Shown: positions 36,734-45,557, numbered from the stretch's first letter. The stretch is 64,000 nt of DNA from Pararhizobium arenae (GCF_001931685.1 NZ_MOOY01000001.1:620001-684000), one strand, 5' to 3'. The notes: generated from the sequence alone by a model not told the origin. A program made the numbers and translations.

Positions 36734-38281
36734 GTGTTCTCCCGAACCGGAACGGAAACAGATTTCCAATTGACCACGTTTTCTGATCTTGGCCTGAGCC
36801 AAAAGGTACTCTCCGCAGTCACGGATGCGGGCTATACCATCCCGACGCCGATCCAGGCAGGAGCCATCCCGCCGGCCCTCAAACGTCGCGACATTCTCGG
36901 TATTGCACAGACGGGTACGGGCAAGACAGCTTCCTTCGTGCTGCCGATGCTGACGCTCCTCGAAAAAGGCCGCGCGCGGGCTCGCATGCCACGTACGCTG
37001 ATTCTCGAGCCGACCCGCGAGCTGGCCGCCCAGGTTGCCGAAAACTTTGAAAAATACGGCAAGAACCACAAGCTCAACATCGCCCTCCTGATCGGCGGCG
37101 TTTCGTTCGATGAACAGGATCGCAAGCTCGAGCGTGGCGCGGATGTGCTGATCTGCACTCCCGGCCGACTGCTCGATCACTGCGAACGCGGCAAGCTGTT
37201 GATGACCGGCGTCGAAATCCTTGTGATCGACGAAGCGGACCGCATGCTCGACATGGGCTTCATCCCCGACATCGAACGCATTGCCAAGCTTATCCCCTTC
37301 ACGCGTCAGACCCTGTTCTTCTCGGCCACGATGCCGCCGGAAATCCAGAAGCTGGCCGACCGCTTCCTGCAGAACCCGGAACGCATCGAAGTGGCGCCGC
37401 CGTCCTCGACGGCAAAGACCGTCAGCCAGCGCTTTGTCGCAACGCATTCGAAAGATTACGAGAAGCGCGCTGTGTTGCGCGATCTCATCAAGGCACAGGA
37501 AGAACTGAAGAACGCGATCATCTTCTGCAACCGCAAGGTGGATGTCGCCGATCTGTTCCGCTCGCTGGAGCGTCATGGTTTCTCCGTCGGCGCGCTTCAT
37601 GGTGATATGGATCAGCGTTCGCGCACGACGATGCTTGCCAATTTCAAGGACGGCAATATCCAGCTGCTCGTCGCATCCGATGTTGCCGCCCGCGGCCTCG
37701 ACATCCCGGACGTCAGCCACGTCTTCAATTTCGACGTGCCGATCCACGCGGAAGATTATGTTCACCGCATCGGCCGCACCGGCCGCGCCGGCCGTTCGGG
37801 TGCTGCGTTCACGCTGGTCAGCAAGCGCGATACGAAGTTCACCGACGCCATCGAGAAACTCATCGACCAGAAGATCGAATGGCTGAACGGCGATCTGTCC
37901 AGCCTGCCGGCCCCGATGGAGAGCCACGACAGCGGCAAATCCGAACGCGGTCGCTCGGAACGCGGTCGCGACGGCAAGCGCGGCAGGCGCAACGACGCCT
38001 CCAGTCACAAATCGGACACCAAATCAGACGATATTGCGCTCGCAAACGAAGCAGCGGTTACAGCAAAGGCGGAACCCGTGAAGACAGAACGTAAGGCAGA
38101 TACCAAGCCGCAGCAGAATGCGTCTCGCAATGCAAATCGGCATGCATCTGCACCGCATGCTGCCAACGATGACAACCGCGATCGCCGCAACCGCTACCGC
38201 CGCGATCACGATGACGGCCCGACGCCGGTCGGCTTCGGCGATGACATTCCGGCTTTCATGCTGATCGCCGGCAAGGCCTGA
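36734..38281 (+). CDS. rhlE: DEAD-box RNA helicase, RhlE type
   Basis: 515 residues with all helicase motifs: Q motif (GYTIPTPIQAGAIP), AQTGTGKT, PTRELAAQV, DEAD (VIDEADRML), SAT (FFSATMP), and HRIGRTGRAGRSG. The tail from about residue 395 is basic, low in complexity and rich in Arg, Ser and Asn, likely an RNA-binding extension. Acts in ribosome assembly or RNA turnover. GTG 36734 gives the longest form; TTG 36770 is an alternative start that would begin at LTTFSDLGL, as in most homologues. Confidence 0.92.
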   Translation: MFSRTGTETDFQLTTFSDLGLSQKVLSAVTDAGYTIPTPIQAGAIPPALKRRDILGIAQTGTGKTASFVLPMLTLLEKGRARARMPRTLILEPTRELAAQVAENFEKYGKNHKLNIALLIGGVSFDEQDRKLERGADVLICTPGRLLDHCERGKLLMTGVEILVIDEADRMLDMGFIPDIERIAKLIPFTRQTLFFSATMPPEIQKLADRFLQNPERIEVAPPSSTAKTVSQRFVATHSKDYEKRAVLRDLIKAQEELKNAIIFCNRKVDVADLFRSLERHGFSVGALHGDMDQRSRTTMLANFKDGNIQLLVASDVAARGLDIPDVSHVFNFDVPIHAEDYVHRIGRTGRAGRSGAAFTLVSKRDTKFTDAIEKLIDQKIEWLNGDLSSLPAPMESHDSGKSERGRSERGRDGKRGRRNDASSHKSDTKSDDIALANEAAVTAKAEPVKTERKADTKPQQNASRNANRHASAPHAANDDNRDRRNRYRRDHDDGPTPVGFGDDIPAFMLIAGKA

Positions 38282-38310
38282 TCGCGACATCCTGCCGGTT
38301 AAAATAATGG

Positions 38311-38345
38311 AACCGTCCGTGCGAAAGCGCGGGCGGTTTGTTTTT
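38311..38345. terminator. Helicase-gene terminator
   Basis: AACCGTCCGTGC (38311-38322), a GAAA loop and a matching arm at 38327-38338 (one mismatch), followed by a T-rich stretch to 38345. It may also serve the small - strand gene that ends at 38365. Confidence 0.85.
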
Positions 38346-38364
38346 ACGGGGCGTGGCAGGACGC

Positions 38365-38499
38365 TCAGCCACCGACCACCACAAGAGCGGTGGTCAACGG
38401 CCCCTGAGCCGTGTGGCTCCAGAGCTGGTATGCGATCACCGTACCAAGAATGGCGGACCAGATCGCAAAATCTCCAAATCGAAAAAGCGGCTCTCTCAT
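38365..38499 (-). CDS. 44-residue membrane protein
   Basis: Short - strand frame from ATG 38499 with AGAGGA 7 bases upstream. The product begins MREPLFRFGDFAIWSAILG and has a single hydrophobic segment plus a second weak one near the C-terminus. The same frame is open to 38583, but the ribosome site supports the short form. No family recognised. Confidence 0.55.
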   Translation of the reverse strand: MREPLFRFGDFAIWSAILGTVIAYQLWSHTAQGPLTTALVVVGG

Positions 38500-38697
38500 C
38501 GTGGTTTCCTCTAGATGGGCAACAGCGTTGAGAGGAATATGCGCCTGATTGTTCACCTTTATAAGCCCATGAACAGTGAACACTGCATCCAGTATTGAAC
38601 AATCGAGATCGACGGCTGGGAAGCCGGTGACCGCCTCTCAAAATCATGGTATGCTCGTCGCTTGAACCCAGCGAATGCGATGTTATGGAGGATAGCG

Positions 38698-38916
38698 ATG
38701 CATTACAGCCTGCAGTTCTTTAGCTGGACACCGCACGAAGGCGTGCATCAGGTCGGCTCGATTATCGAAGTCAATGCGCTCAACCCGAAGCTCGCCGCAA
38801 CGGCGCTTCTGGGCGTTCGCCTTGATGACGCCGGTGCTGCGCGCCGGCTGGCCGTGCGCGTCTGGAATGACAGCGACGACAGCAAGGCGGATTGTACCTG
38901 TTATTACTACCATTAG
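38698..38916 (+). CDS. Hypothetical protein, 72 residues
   Basis: ATG 38698 is preceded by GGAGG at ideal distance. The protein starts MHYSLQFFSWTPHEG and ends with a Cys/Tyr-rich tail (CTCYYYH). The middle (LNPKLAATALLGVRLDD) looks like part of a small alpha/beta fold. No family recognised. Lies upstream of lexA with 171 bases between. Confidence 0.6.
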   Translation: MHYSLQFFSWTPHEGVHQVGSIIEVNALNPKLAATALLGVRLDDAGAARRLAVRVWNDSDDSKADCTCYYYH

Positions 38917-39023
38917 GCGAGACGTCGCTGATCGCTGCAAACGTCATCCTGTTGAGCTACAGGCAGGAGCGGCGGCGCTATTTCAACTGCATAGCCGGGC
39001 CTCACTTCGTTTTAGGACTTGCG

Positions 39024-39038
39024 GAACACAACTGGAAC
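39024..39038 (-). promoter_or_regulatory. SOS box of lexA
   Basis: GAACACAACTGGAAC reads GTTC-N7-GTTC on the - strand, the alphaproteobacterial LexA operator. It lies 49 bases before the lexA ATG, as expected for autoregulation. Confidence 0.9.
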
Positions 39039-39087
39039 AGATAGTGTCTGTTCTTGATTTGTTTCCGCGATTCCGGAGTGAACCGTT

Positions 39088-39798
39088 ATGCTGACCCGCA
39101 AGCAACAGGAACTGCTGCTTTTCATCCACGAGCGGATGAAGGAGTCCGGCGTCCCACCGTCGTTCGACGAGATGAAGGACGCGCTCGATCTGGCGTCGAA
39201 ATCCGGCATCCACCGATTGATAACGGCGCTGGAAGAGCGCGGCTTCATTCGCCGGCTTCCGAACCGGGCACGAGCGCTGGAGGTCATCAAGCTTCCGGAG
39301 GCCTATTCCCCCAGTTTGCAGCCGAAGCGCGGCTTTTCACCGAGTGTCATCCAGGGAAGTCGCGACACGCCGCCACCCGCCCCCAAGGCGCCGCAGCCGC
39401 TGCTCGACGGCAACTCCGTCAGCGTGCCCGTGATGGGGCGGATCGCCGCCGGTGTTCCCATTTCCGCGATCCAAAACAACACGCACGACATTTCCGTGCC
39501 CATGGAAATGATCGGCTCTGGCGAACACTATGCTCTTGAGGTTCGCGGTGATTCGATGATCGAGGCCGGTATTCTGGATGGAGACACGGTCATCATCCGC
39601 AACACGACCAGTGCCAGCCCCGGCGAGATCGTGGTGGCCCTCGTCGATGACGAGGAGGCAACGCTGAAGCGCTTCCGCCGCAAAGGCGCGTCCATCGCCC
39701 TTGAGGCAGCCAACCCGGCTTACGAGACCCGTATTTTCGGCCCCGACCGCGTCAAGATTCAGGGCAAACTCGTGGGACTTATTCGCCGTTATCACTAG
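39088..39798 (+). CDS. lexA: SOS repressor LexA
   Basis: 236 residues. N-terminal winged helix ([19 protein letters not shown]; recognition region [17 protein letters not shown]), a long linker, the self-cleavage site Ala121-Gly122 in RIAAGVPI, catalytic Ser156 in GDSM and Lys194 in ATLKRF. Represses its own gene and dinB through the GTTC-N7-GTTC sites present in front of both. RecA filaments trigger self-cleavage. Confidence 0.97.
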   Translation: MLTRKQQELLLFIHERMKESGVPPSFDEMKDALDLASKSGIHRLITALEERGFIRRLPNRARALEVIKLPEAYSPSLQPKRGFSPSVIQGSRDTPPPAPKAPQPLLDGNSVSVPVMGRIAAGVPISAIQNNTHDISVPMEMIGSGEHYALEVRGDSMIEAGILDGDTVIIRNTTSASPGEIVVALVDDEEATLKRFRRKGASIALEAANPAYETRIFGPDRVKIQGKLVGLIRRYH

Positions 39799-40153
39799 GA
39801 TCAATCGCCGTTCAGTCCAGCCCGTTGCGGAAATGGTTCTTTTTCGCACAGGCTCGCGGCGTGCTCCCGTGCGAGCATCGGAATCACGGTTAAGTGCTGT
39901 TCGAGACCGCATAGTCTGAATGTCGATGGGGCTTGAGTGGCCCGCGGCAGCCGCCATTGGCGGCCTCAAGTCTCGGCAGGGCTGAGGCGATTTTCGCTTC
40001 GCTTAAGGGTTTTCAGGTCCTTAACCAGAACATCTGCCGGTGGGACGCAGCCATGGATTGGGAAAAAAACCAGTTTCACCCCCCTACCCCCTTGCGAATT
40101 GTCTAGGATGATTCTAAACGCTCGCAACGGCCCGGGTTTGACCGGGCCAGTGA
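39799..40153. other. Gap between lexA and tRNA-Cys
   Basis: About 350 bases in which I see no supported gene. A - strand frame covers part of it but is a shadow of lexA. Rhizobial lexA often has comEC next to it, as I recall; no comEC remnant is evident here. It should contain the tRNA promoter. Confidence 0.4.
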
Positions 40154-40227
40154 GGCCTCGTGGCGGAGTGGTGACGCAGAGGACTGCAAATCCTTGTACC
40201 CCGGTTCAATTCCGGGCGAGGCCTCCA
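40154..40227 (+). tRNA. tRNA-Cys (GCA)
   Basis: The acceptor stem GGCCTCG (40154-40160) pairs with CGAGGCC (40217-40223); anticodon GCA lies in the loop of GGACTGCAAATCC; the T arm CCCGGTTCAATTCCGGG is standard; and CCA is encoded at 40225-40227. Gene content changes from core to accessory right after it, so its 3' end is a candidate attachment site for the region on the right. Confidence 0.97.
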
Positions 40228-40353
40228 AACTTTCTTTCATCACAAAAACAAATGATTAGCTGCGGTTCTCAGGCGGGAGACTGCCGCGCTGTTATGAACG
40301 TTTTGACCGGTTCATTATGAACGCCCGTTGGCGTTCTGTTCCGCGGGTGGACC

Positions 40354-40638
40354 ATGGCAGAATATCAACCGCTATATCGTTGGCGTCCTACTTGGCCCGG
40401 AGAGACCGGGCTTAACGGCGAGCCGTTGCAAGATTTCCTTGGCCTTGATGGCGACGTGCATATCGGTCGGATCCGGCTTGAAAATGCCGGCCCAAAGCGT
40501 GCTCAATGGCAATGGTCAGGCCAGGGCCCGCGGGTCAAGGTGAGGCGGCCAATGCCACATCAGGGATACTCGCCGACAGCGCGAGAAGCTTCGCGCATGG
40601 TAGAGGAGTATTATCATACCTTGATGCGGGCCGATTGA
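40354..40638 (+). CDS. Hypothetical protein, 94 residues
   Basis: Begins MAEYQPLYRWRPTWPGETG; Trp- and Arg-rich, with a helix at the C-terminus (TAREASRMVEEYYHTLM). No family recognised. It is the first frame after tRNA-Cys and has a sensible composition for a small soluble protein. Followed 16 bases later by another small gene on the same strand. Confidence 0.6.
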   Translation: MAEYQPLYRWRPTWPGETGLNGEPLQDFLGLDGDVHIGRIRLENAGPKRAQWQWSGQGPRVKVRRPMPHQGYSPTAREASRMVEEYYHTLMRAD

Positions 40639-40654
40639 CGACGGGGAAGCAAAG

Positions 40655-40831
40655 ATGTCGGATGAAAACGGCGGCGCCGTAGCAACCGCCGGCATGCACT
40701 ATGCGCCAAAGTGCTGTGTGGCAGGATGCGGAAAATGGGGGATCGCTGGTTTCGCGTCGAGCAAGAATGTCGAAGCCCGGTGGTGGTGCTGGGAGCACTA
40801 TCCGTTCAAACAGGATTCAGCATCTGCATAG
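40655..40831 (+). CDS. Small Cys/Trp-rich protein, 58 residues
   Basis: ATG 40655 with GGGGAAG upstream. Contains a Cys cluster (KCCVAGCGKWG) and a later WWCWEHY, which could form a zinc site of the type seen in small phage proteins. Stop codon TAG 40829-40831 abuts the stop of the opposite-strand gene with no bases between. No family recognised. Confidence 0.5.
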   Translation: MSDENGGAVATAGMHYAPKCCVAGCGKWGIAGFASSKNVEARWWCWEHYPFKQDSASA

Positions 40832-40951
40832 TCAAAGCTGGCCCAGGAACTGAAACAGGATGTATCCCGCCACCAGAAGTGACGCCACGACGGTGGTGGG
40901 GATCTGAGGCTTAGCCGCTTGATGAAGCACTTTCGCCTTGGACTTGGTCAT
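40832..40951 (-). CDS. 39-residue single-TM peptide of the lysis cassette
   Basis: Starts at ATG 40951, which overlaps the stop of the tiny frame before it (ATGA). The first 20 residues are basic and polar (MTKSKAKVLHQAAK), the rest one membrane helix. Position at the 3' end of the lysis cassette suggests an accessory lysis peptide, by context only. Confidence 0.4.
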   Translation of the reverse strand: MTKSKAKVLHQAAKPQIPTTVVASLLVAGYILFQFLGQL

Positions 40952-41019
40952 GGCGCGTTATCCTTCAGCTCGTTCCTGCGGATACGAAATGCCTTGAGGA
41001 TGATCTCGACGATGATCAC
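40948..41019 (-). CDS. Possible 23-residue peptide between holin-like gene and TM peptide
   Basis: GTG 41019 overlaps the stop of the holin-like gene (GTGA) and the stop overlaps the next ATG. Begins VIIVEIILKAF, then a basic tail. The double overlap fits a tightly packed phage cassette, but at this length chance cannot be excluded. Confidence 0.3.
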   Translation of the reverse strand: MIIVEIILKAFRIRRNELKDNAP

Positions 41020-41267
41020 CCGCCTACCCCCATGATAAAACCCCCGACCGAAGCGGCTTGTTCCCCAACATCGATCTGCCCCAGCGCCCAGCGGAACATC
41101 GGCACGCCGATCGGTCCCAGATAATAGGCCGTGACCGCGCCGACGAAAAGCTTTCTCAGCGCCGGCAGGACGCCGGTCCATTCCATTGCCACACTGACCG
41201 CCGATCCGGCTATGCCAGCCAGGGCGAGTTCACCATTCTTGCTCGCAAGCCATTCCCAGAAGCTCAT
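41016..41267 (-). CDS. Holin-like membrane protein
   Basis: 83 residues; hydrophobic segments at about 14-30 and 40-60 and a third weak one at the C-terminus. Its ATG overlaps the stop of the Rz1-like gene (ATGA). Size, hydrophobic profile and place directly after endolysin and spanins fit a holin that would permeabilise the inner membrane; there is no sequence signature to prove this. Confidence 0.5.
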   Translation of the reverse strand: MSFWEWLASKNGELALAGIAGSAVSVAMEWTGVLPALRKLFVGAVTAYYLGPIGVPMFRWALGQIDVGEQAASVGGFIMGVGG

Positions 41268-41533
41268 CGACCTTGCCCTTCAATCGCGCCCACAGCTTCG
41301 ACCAGCGCGCCATGGCGCCGGCCGCAGTCGCCGAGCTCGGCTCGGTCCTTGGCCCATAGCCGGGCCATCTCGTCGGAGTAGAGCGCACGGTCGGGCAGTT
41401 CCTGCGCCTTGGCACAGGCCTGCTTCAACGACGCGGGGATTTTCGCGAGCTCCATTGTTTTATCGACCGATTGGAGCGAGCTGGTCGCGCACCCGCTTAG
41501 ACACGCCACTATGGCAAGCACTGATGTCCGCAT
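41264..41533 (-). CDS. Rz1-like outer-membrane spanin lipoprotein
   Basis: 89 residues from ATG 41533 with a lipoprotein signal: MRTSVLAIVACLSGCATSS, lipobox LSGC with Cys15. It starts inside the Rz-like gene in another frame and overlaps it by 74 bases, the typical Rz/Rz1 arrangement. Would bind the periplasmic end of the Rz-like protein and fuse the outer membrane at the end of lysis. Frame is open further upstream to 41785, but the lipobox fixes the start. Confidence 0.7.
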   Translation of the reverse strand: MRTSVLAIVACLSGCATSSLQSVDKTMELAKIPASLKQACAKAQELPDRALYSDEMARLWAKDRAELGDCGRRHGALVEAVGAIEGQGR

Positions 41534-41903
41534 TCTGTGCCCTTTCGGCTTGCAACGCCTTTTCCAGATCGGCGAGTTGGATGGCTTGGTCGGTCTGCTT
41601 GGCCCAATAGTCGGCCTCGATCCGATCAATAGTCTCCTGTGCGGCGCGGCGATCAGCTGCAAGCTTGATTTCGGCGCGGCGCTGTTTCTCCTGCCACGCC
41701 AATCGCTCGGACAGTTTTCCGTCCTGATACGCGCGATCGACGCGACCAAACGCCAGGTCGGATATGACGGGCACATATTCGACATGAGGGATGGATTTCA
41801 CGAGAGGGACGCCCTCATAGAAAATGAAGACGCCCAAGGCGATGATGCCTTGCAGGCCCAGAAAGCGGAACGCAGCCATGACGGTCGGCATCAACATCGG
41901 CAT
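41460..41903 (-). CDS. Rz-like inner-membrane spanin
   Basis: 147 residues: an N-terminal membrane segment (FLGLQGIIALGVFIFYEGV) followed by a long charged helix with coiled-coil character (KLSERLAWQEKQRRAEIKLA to QAIQLADLEKALQAERAQ). One Cys in the C-terminal third (SACHSG). Class and position fit an i-spanin. It lies 3 bases after the endolysin gene. Confidence 0.7.
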   Translation of the reverse strand: MPMLMPTVMAAFRFLGLQGIIALGVFIFYEGVPLVKSIPHVEYVPVISDLAFGRVDRAYQDGKLSERLAWQEKQRRAEIKLAADRRAAQETIDRIEADYWAKQTDQAIQLADLEKALQAERAQNADISACHSGVSKRVRDQLAPIGR

Positions 41904-41906
41904 GGC

Positions 41907-43286
41907 TCAGAGCTTCTTAGAGACTTCGTTGCGAAGCTTCTTGCCGCACATTTCGGCACCGACGATGTGCGGTTCGAACGCCAGTCGCGTGAAATCCCAT
42001 TTACCCTTTTGCTGGATGCCGAGCGTATGGCTGCCCCACGCAGCGGCACCGTTGGGCAAGTCGATGCGCTTGGTCCACATCACCTCGCTCAGTCCTGCCA
42101 CGTCCCGGATAATCTGGTCCACCGCCTCGGTCTGAGCCGCACCTACCTCCGCGCGAGCGCCGACCGGCTCGATGTGCCACGGCTCGTTTCCGAGTGGGAA
42201 TGTCATGCCAAATTTGCCAGCATTCTCGTGCACCCACTGGCGGACGTGAGCCGGCGCCTTGTCGAGGCGCTGACCGTTCCACGCGAGGTCGGCGGCGCGG
42301 CCATGGTTGTGCTGCGACCCCTTGGAGCCATGCTCACCAGGCGGCGGCGCGACCCACTTACGGGCCTCTGCGACAGAGCCGTACTTCTTCACCGCGGCAT
42401 CAAACAGTTCCTTCTGTCGCTCGACCGTGCGTGTGCCCGAGAAGATTTCCAAGCCATCGGCGATTTCGGGAGGCGCTGATTGCATCAGCGCGGTAAGCCC
42501 GGTTTGCATTTCGGGCACCATGCCCGTGATGTGCTCCGGGCCATGACCGCGCAGCTTGGTTTCCAGGAACGCAGTTGCCGTGCTGACGTCTTCGTTTTCT
42601 TCGGCAGGACGGGCAGCGGCGTCCTTATCGACCGCTCGGAAAGGATCATCATTCGCAGCAAGGCCGAGCGGATCTTGTGCGACGTACTCGTCATCCACCA
42701 ATATCCCGCGTGCCTGCGGCTCACTGCCCGTCGCCTGCCCAGTCGATCGATAGAACGTGTGGCCGCCAATTTTCTTCGTTGCCGGCATAGTCTTGGCCCA
42801 GGCGGGGCTCACATAGTCCGCGTGGAAATGATCAGCGCCGTCGGTCGGGTCTTGCAGCGTGCCGTCGAACACGCCCTGCAGGATCTTATCGGCCTCGCTC
42901 CGGATAGCAGGGTCACGCTGCGCTCTCCGCGAACCCTCGCGTGGATTTTCGTAACCCTCGAACTGCGATGGCTGGCGCACGACTTCAGCCGGCGAAATCC
43001 CGCGGATCTTGGCGCGGTTCTTGATCGTCGATGCAACGGCCAGCATACCCTCAGGACCGTCGCCGGCCGCTTCGGCGATGACGGTATCGACGATGTCGTT
43101 CCAGTCTTTAGCATCGAACGACGAGTTCTTGCCAATCACGCGTGCAGGCTGCGGCTGCTGCGGAGTGGCAGCAACTGGCATCGTCTCGATCTTCGGCGCA
43201 AGCCCTCCGCCGCCCAACAGGCCTAGCGGGTCTTTCCACTCGAAGCTTTCAGAATTGCTGCCGAGACCGACGACGATTGGGGGCAT
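41907..43286 (-). CDS. Two-domain endolysin: SleB-like hydrolase plus M15 peptidase
   Basis: 459 residues. N-terminal half (about 60-190) matches SleB/CwlJ cell-wall hydrolases: TVIAEAAGDGPEGMLAVAST, NRAK, QFEGY, GADHF, GGHTFYR. C-terminal part (about 260-390) matches VanY-type M15 peptidases: SQHNHGRAADLAW supplies His and Asp zinc ligands and EPWHIEP the last His. Would cut both glycan and peptide. ATG 43286 has AGGAG 8 bases upstream. No N-terminal export signal, so it should depend on a holin. Confidence 0.8.
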   Translation of the reverse strand: MPPIVVGLGSNSESFEWKDPLGLLGGGGLAPKIETMPVAATPQQPQPARVIGKNSSFDAKDWNDIVDTVIAEAAGDGPEGMLAVASTIKNRAKIRGISPAEVVRQPSQFEGYENPREGSRRAQRDPAIRSEADKILQGVFDGTLQDPTDGADHFHADYVSPAWAKTMPATKKIGGHTFYRSTGQATGSEPQARGILVDDEYVAQDPLGLAANDDPFRAVDKDAAARPAEENEDVSTATAFLETKLRGHGPEHITGMVPEMQTGLTALMQSAPPEIADGLEIFSGTRTVERQKELFDAAVKKYGSVAEARKWVAPPPGEHGSKGSQHNHGRAADLAWNGQRLDKAPAHVRQWVHENAGKFGMTFPLGNEPWHIEPVGARAEVGAAQTEAVDQIIRDVAGLSEVMWTKRIDLPNGAAAWGSHTLGIQQKGKWDFTRLAFEPHIVGAEMCGKKLRNEVSKKL

Positions 43287-43432
43287 GTGGCGGCTCCTGA
43301 AGAAGAAGCCGCACGTCATGCGCGGTCGATGCGAATTTATAGGTCTATAAGTGAAATTTGGAAAGAGGGAGCGCTTGCTGTTCTTCTCGTCCTGCTTTTA
43401 ACTAGAGGTTGTTTATAGGGCCTCGGGCAGCA

Positions 43433-44704
43433 ATGGATTTCGATACTTTTCAAGCAGTAAGTGGGATATTTGCTAAGAGATCCGCACCTTCCACAAAAGA
43501 AGACGAGCTCTATTCTGCCGCTCAACATATTGAAGTGGCGAACACAATCGAAGCGCTTACTTCTGAGCTGCCACTTGACAGCGAGCTGGCGAAGCTGGTC
43601 GTCGCTGCTACCCGCAATATGCGAGCGTTGGCAAATAATCACTCAAAAACAGTTGAAATAGCCATCGGCCCGGTCAGCGAAGCGGGAAAATTACGTTTTG
43701 AGCGCTGGCTCAACACTATATCCAACCGTCCGAAGCCGATCGCTGCAATTCTTGGCGGTTATTTGTTCGAAACACGTATTGCTCAGGGTAAGGAAAACAC
43801 AATTCCCATAGAGCTGAACGATCTGTTGGTCGAAGCCGAGTTGGCGAGTTACGCTGCTTGGAAAGCTTACGCAGATGGACCGGCTCGAGCGCAAGACGAG
43901 GAGTTCGAGAGGACCAAAAAGCATTTCGATGAGACAGCATCCGCTCTTCTGAACACAGCGCGGGAGCAGTTTCAGCAGGCATCCTCGACTGTGACAGCGA
44001 TGCAGAAGACCTATACAGATACGCAGTCGCTGATAAGCCGCCTGGAAAATTCCGCGCAGCAAACGATCTCTCACTCCTCTGCCTTTCTTGACAGCGCCAA
44101 AGACCAGATATCGAACCTTCATGAGCGGGTTCAGGAAGCCACCGCGCAAATAGCCTCGATGCGTGAAGATTTAGGGACAATCTCAACTAAAAAGCTATGG
44201 GATAAGCGTGCCAATAGCAGTAGTTGGTCATTTCGATTGTCCAGTGCTCTTCTGCTCCTGCTGCTTGTCGGCGGTCCTGTGTGGGGAATTTTCGAACACG
44301 ATAAGATCCTTGGCTTCATTGTCCGCGTCGAACAAACTTTAATAGTGACCCCGGCCGTAACCGCGCCGGGCCCTGGTCAGACGCCGTCCGGGCCACCAGC
44401 TACATTGCTAGCGATAATAGCAGTAGGCCGGCTCTTCTTAATTACGCTGCCGATCGTCCTATACCTGTGGCTTATCCGTCTTGTTGTACGCTTCAACCAA
44501 CGATCTCTGATGCTTCTCGACGACGCCAACCAGCGCCACACGATGATGGACACTTACTTCCACCTGATCGCCGAGCAGGCAGCGGTGAAAGAGGACCGCG
44601 CTCTGATCCTCAATGCCTTGTTCCGTCCGACACCGGGCCAATCTGGCGATAGCGTGGACCCACCGAACTTTACAGAACTTGTTGACAAAGCAATGGGCAA
44701 GTAA
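43433..44704 (+). CDS. Coiled-coil membrane protein, DUF6161-like
   Basis: 423 residues. A helical N-terminal half with a predicted coiled coil around residues 150-255 (SLISRLENSAQQTISHS and on), then two membrane segments near 270-295 and 325-355 and a cytosolic C-terminus (ANQRHTMMDTYFHLIAEQAA, ALFRPT). This recalls DUF6161 proteins, but I am not certain. GC content is clearly below that of the core genes. Divergent from the endolysin. Role unknown; similar proteins occur in mobile and defence regions. Confidence 0.55.
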   Translation: MDFDTFQAVSGIFAKRSAPSTKEDELYSAAQHIEVANTIEALTSELPLDSELAKLVVAATRNMRALANNHSKTVEIAIGPVSEAGKLRFERWLNTISNRPKPIAAILGGYLFETRIAQGKENTIPIELNDLLVEAELASYAAWKAYADGPARAQDEEFERTKKHFDETASALLNTAREQFQQASSTVTAMQKTYTDTQSLISRLENSAQQTISHSSAFLDSAKDQISNLHERVQEATAQIASMREDLGTISTKKLWDKRANSSSWSFRLSSALLLLLLVGGPVWGIFEHDKILGFIVRVEQTLIVTPAVTAPGPGQTPSGPPATLLAIIAVGRLFLITLPIVLYLWLIRLVVRFNQRSLMLLDDANQRHTMMDTYFHLIAEQAAVKEDRALILNALFRPTPGQSGDSVDPPNFTELVDKAMGK

Positions 44705-44752
44705 AGTTCCGAAGATTGGCGTCGGGCGCTGGAACAGTTGGGAGGGAATAAG

Positions 44753-45469
44753 ATGGTAGACCCAAAAATCGCGGTATCGCTTAAAAGAGCGGACGAATTG
44801 CTCAAGGAGTTACGCGAAGAATACGACAACTGCCTCTCTACACGTAAGGTATCAGACAGAGCCGAACAGCTGACACATGAGGTGCTGGAGAGATTAAGGA
44901 GTGTACTGGACCGCCTCGCCCGCAAGTACTGGGATACGCACGTCGCCCCCACGTTGAGCGACGACGACAAGGAACGTGCTCTAGTTTATTTCCCAGTGAC
45001 CAGCGCACAAAACGACTTTGACTCCGTCCTGGGACGGTGGCGATGGAAGTCCGTGCGCGCTCACCATGAACTCGTTTATCAGTGGCTTCTGGCCAAACAG
45101 CCATTCCAATGTGCAGACAACGCGTGGCTGAGCACCTTGAACGAACTGGCCGCGCACGGGAAGCACATCGACCTCGCCCCGCAGAAGACTGTCGAAGAAG
45201 TCCGACAGGCGACGGTGCAAAATCAGCATGGTGCCCGCGTCAGCTACGGTCCTGGGGTGAAATTTGGACCGGGCGTAGTCCTTGCGGGTGCTCAAGTTGA
45301 CCCAAAAACCCAACGCATTGTCCCTACAGCCGGTGTTACCGAGACTATCGAGGTCTGGGTTTCCTTTGTAATCGACAAATACGGTATCAATGCGCTCGCC
45401 TTTTGTTCCGGTTCCGTAGATAAAACAAAAGCTATTGCGGAAGAGATGAGCGCACGTTTCGGGCTATAA
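44753..45469 (+). CDS. Hypothetical protein, 238 residues
   Basis: ATG 44753 has GGAGGG 6 bases upstream. First 130 residues are helical and charged; later a short Gly-rich repeat-like stretch (GARVSYGPGVKFGPGVV) resembles a beta-helix turn, followed by a compact C-terminal domain. It starts 48 bases after the coiled-coil gene on the same strand. Not recognised. Confidence 0.6.
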   Translation: MVDPKIAVSLKRADELLKELREEYDNCLSTRKVSDRAEQLTHEVLERLRSVLDRLARKYWDTHVAPTLSDDDKERALVYFPVTSAQNDFDSVLGRWRWKSVRAHHELVYQWLLAKQPFQCADNAWLSTLNELAAHGKHIDLAPQKTVEEVRQATVQNQHGARVSYGPGVKFGPGVVLAGAQVDPKTQRIVPTAGVTETIEVWVSFVIDKYGINALAFCSGSVDKTKAIAEEMSARFGL

Positions 45470-45557
45470 TCGAGGATATTTGATCTCGCAAAACGTGTAC
45501 GCCGTGATAGTGTGTTTGTAGTTGTGCAACCCGTATAGGCCGACCACGGAGCTTACA

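Noticed and set aside
39337..39969. - strand frame overlapping lexA as comEC remnant
   Set aside because: No ComEC motif; frame is the reverse shadow of lexA and adjoining spacer.
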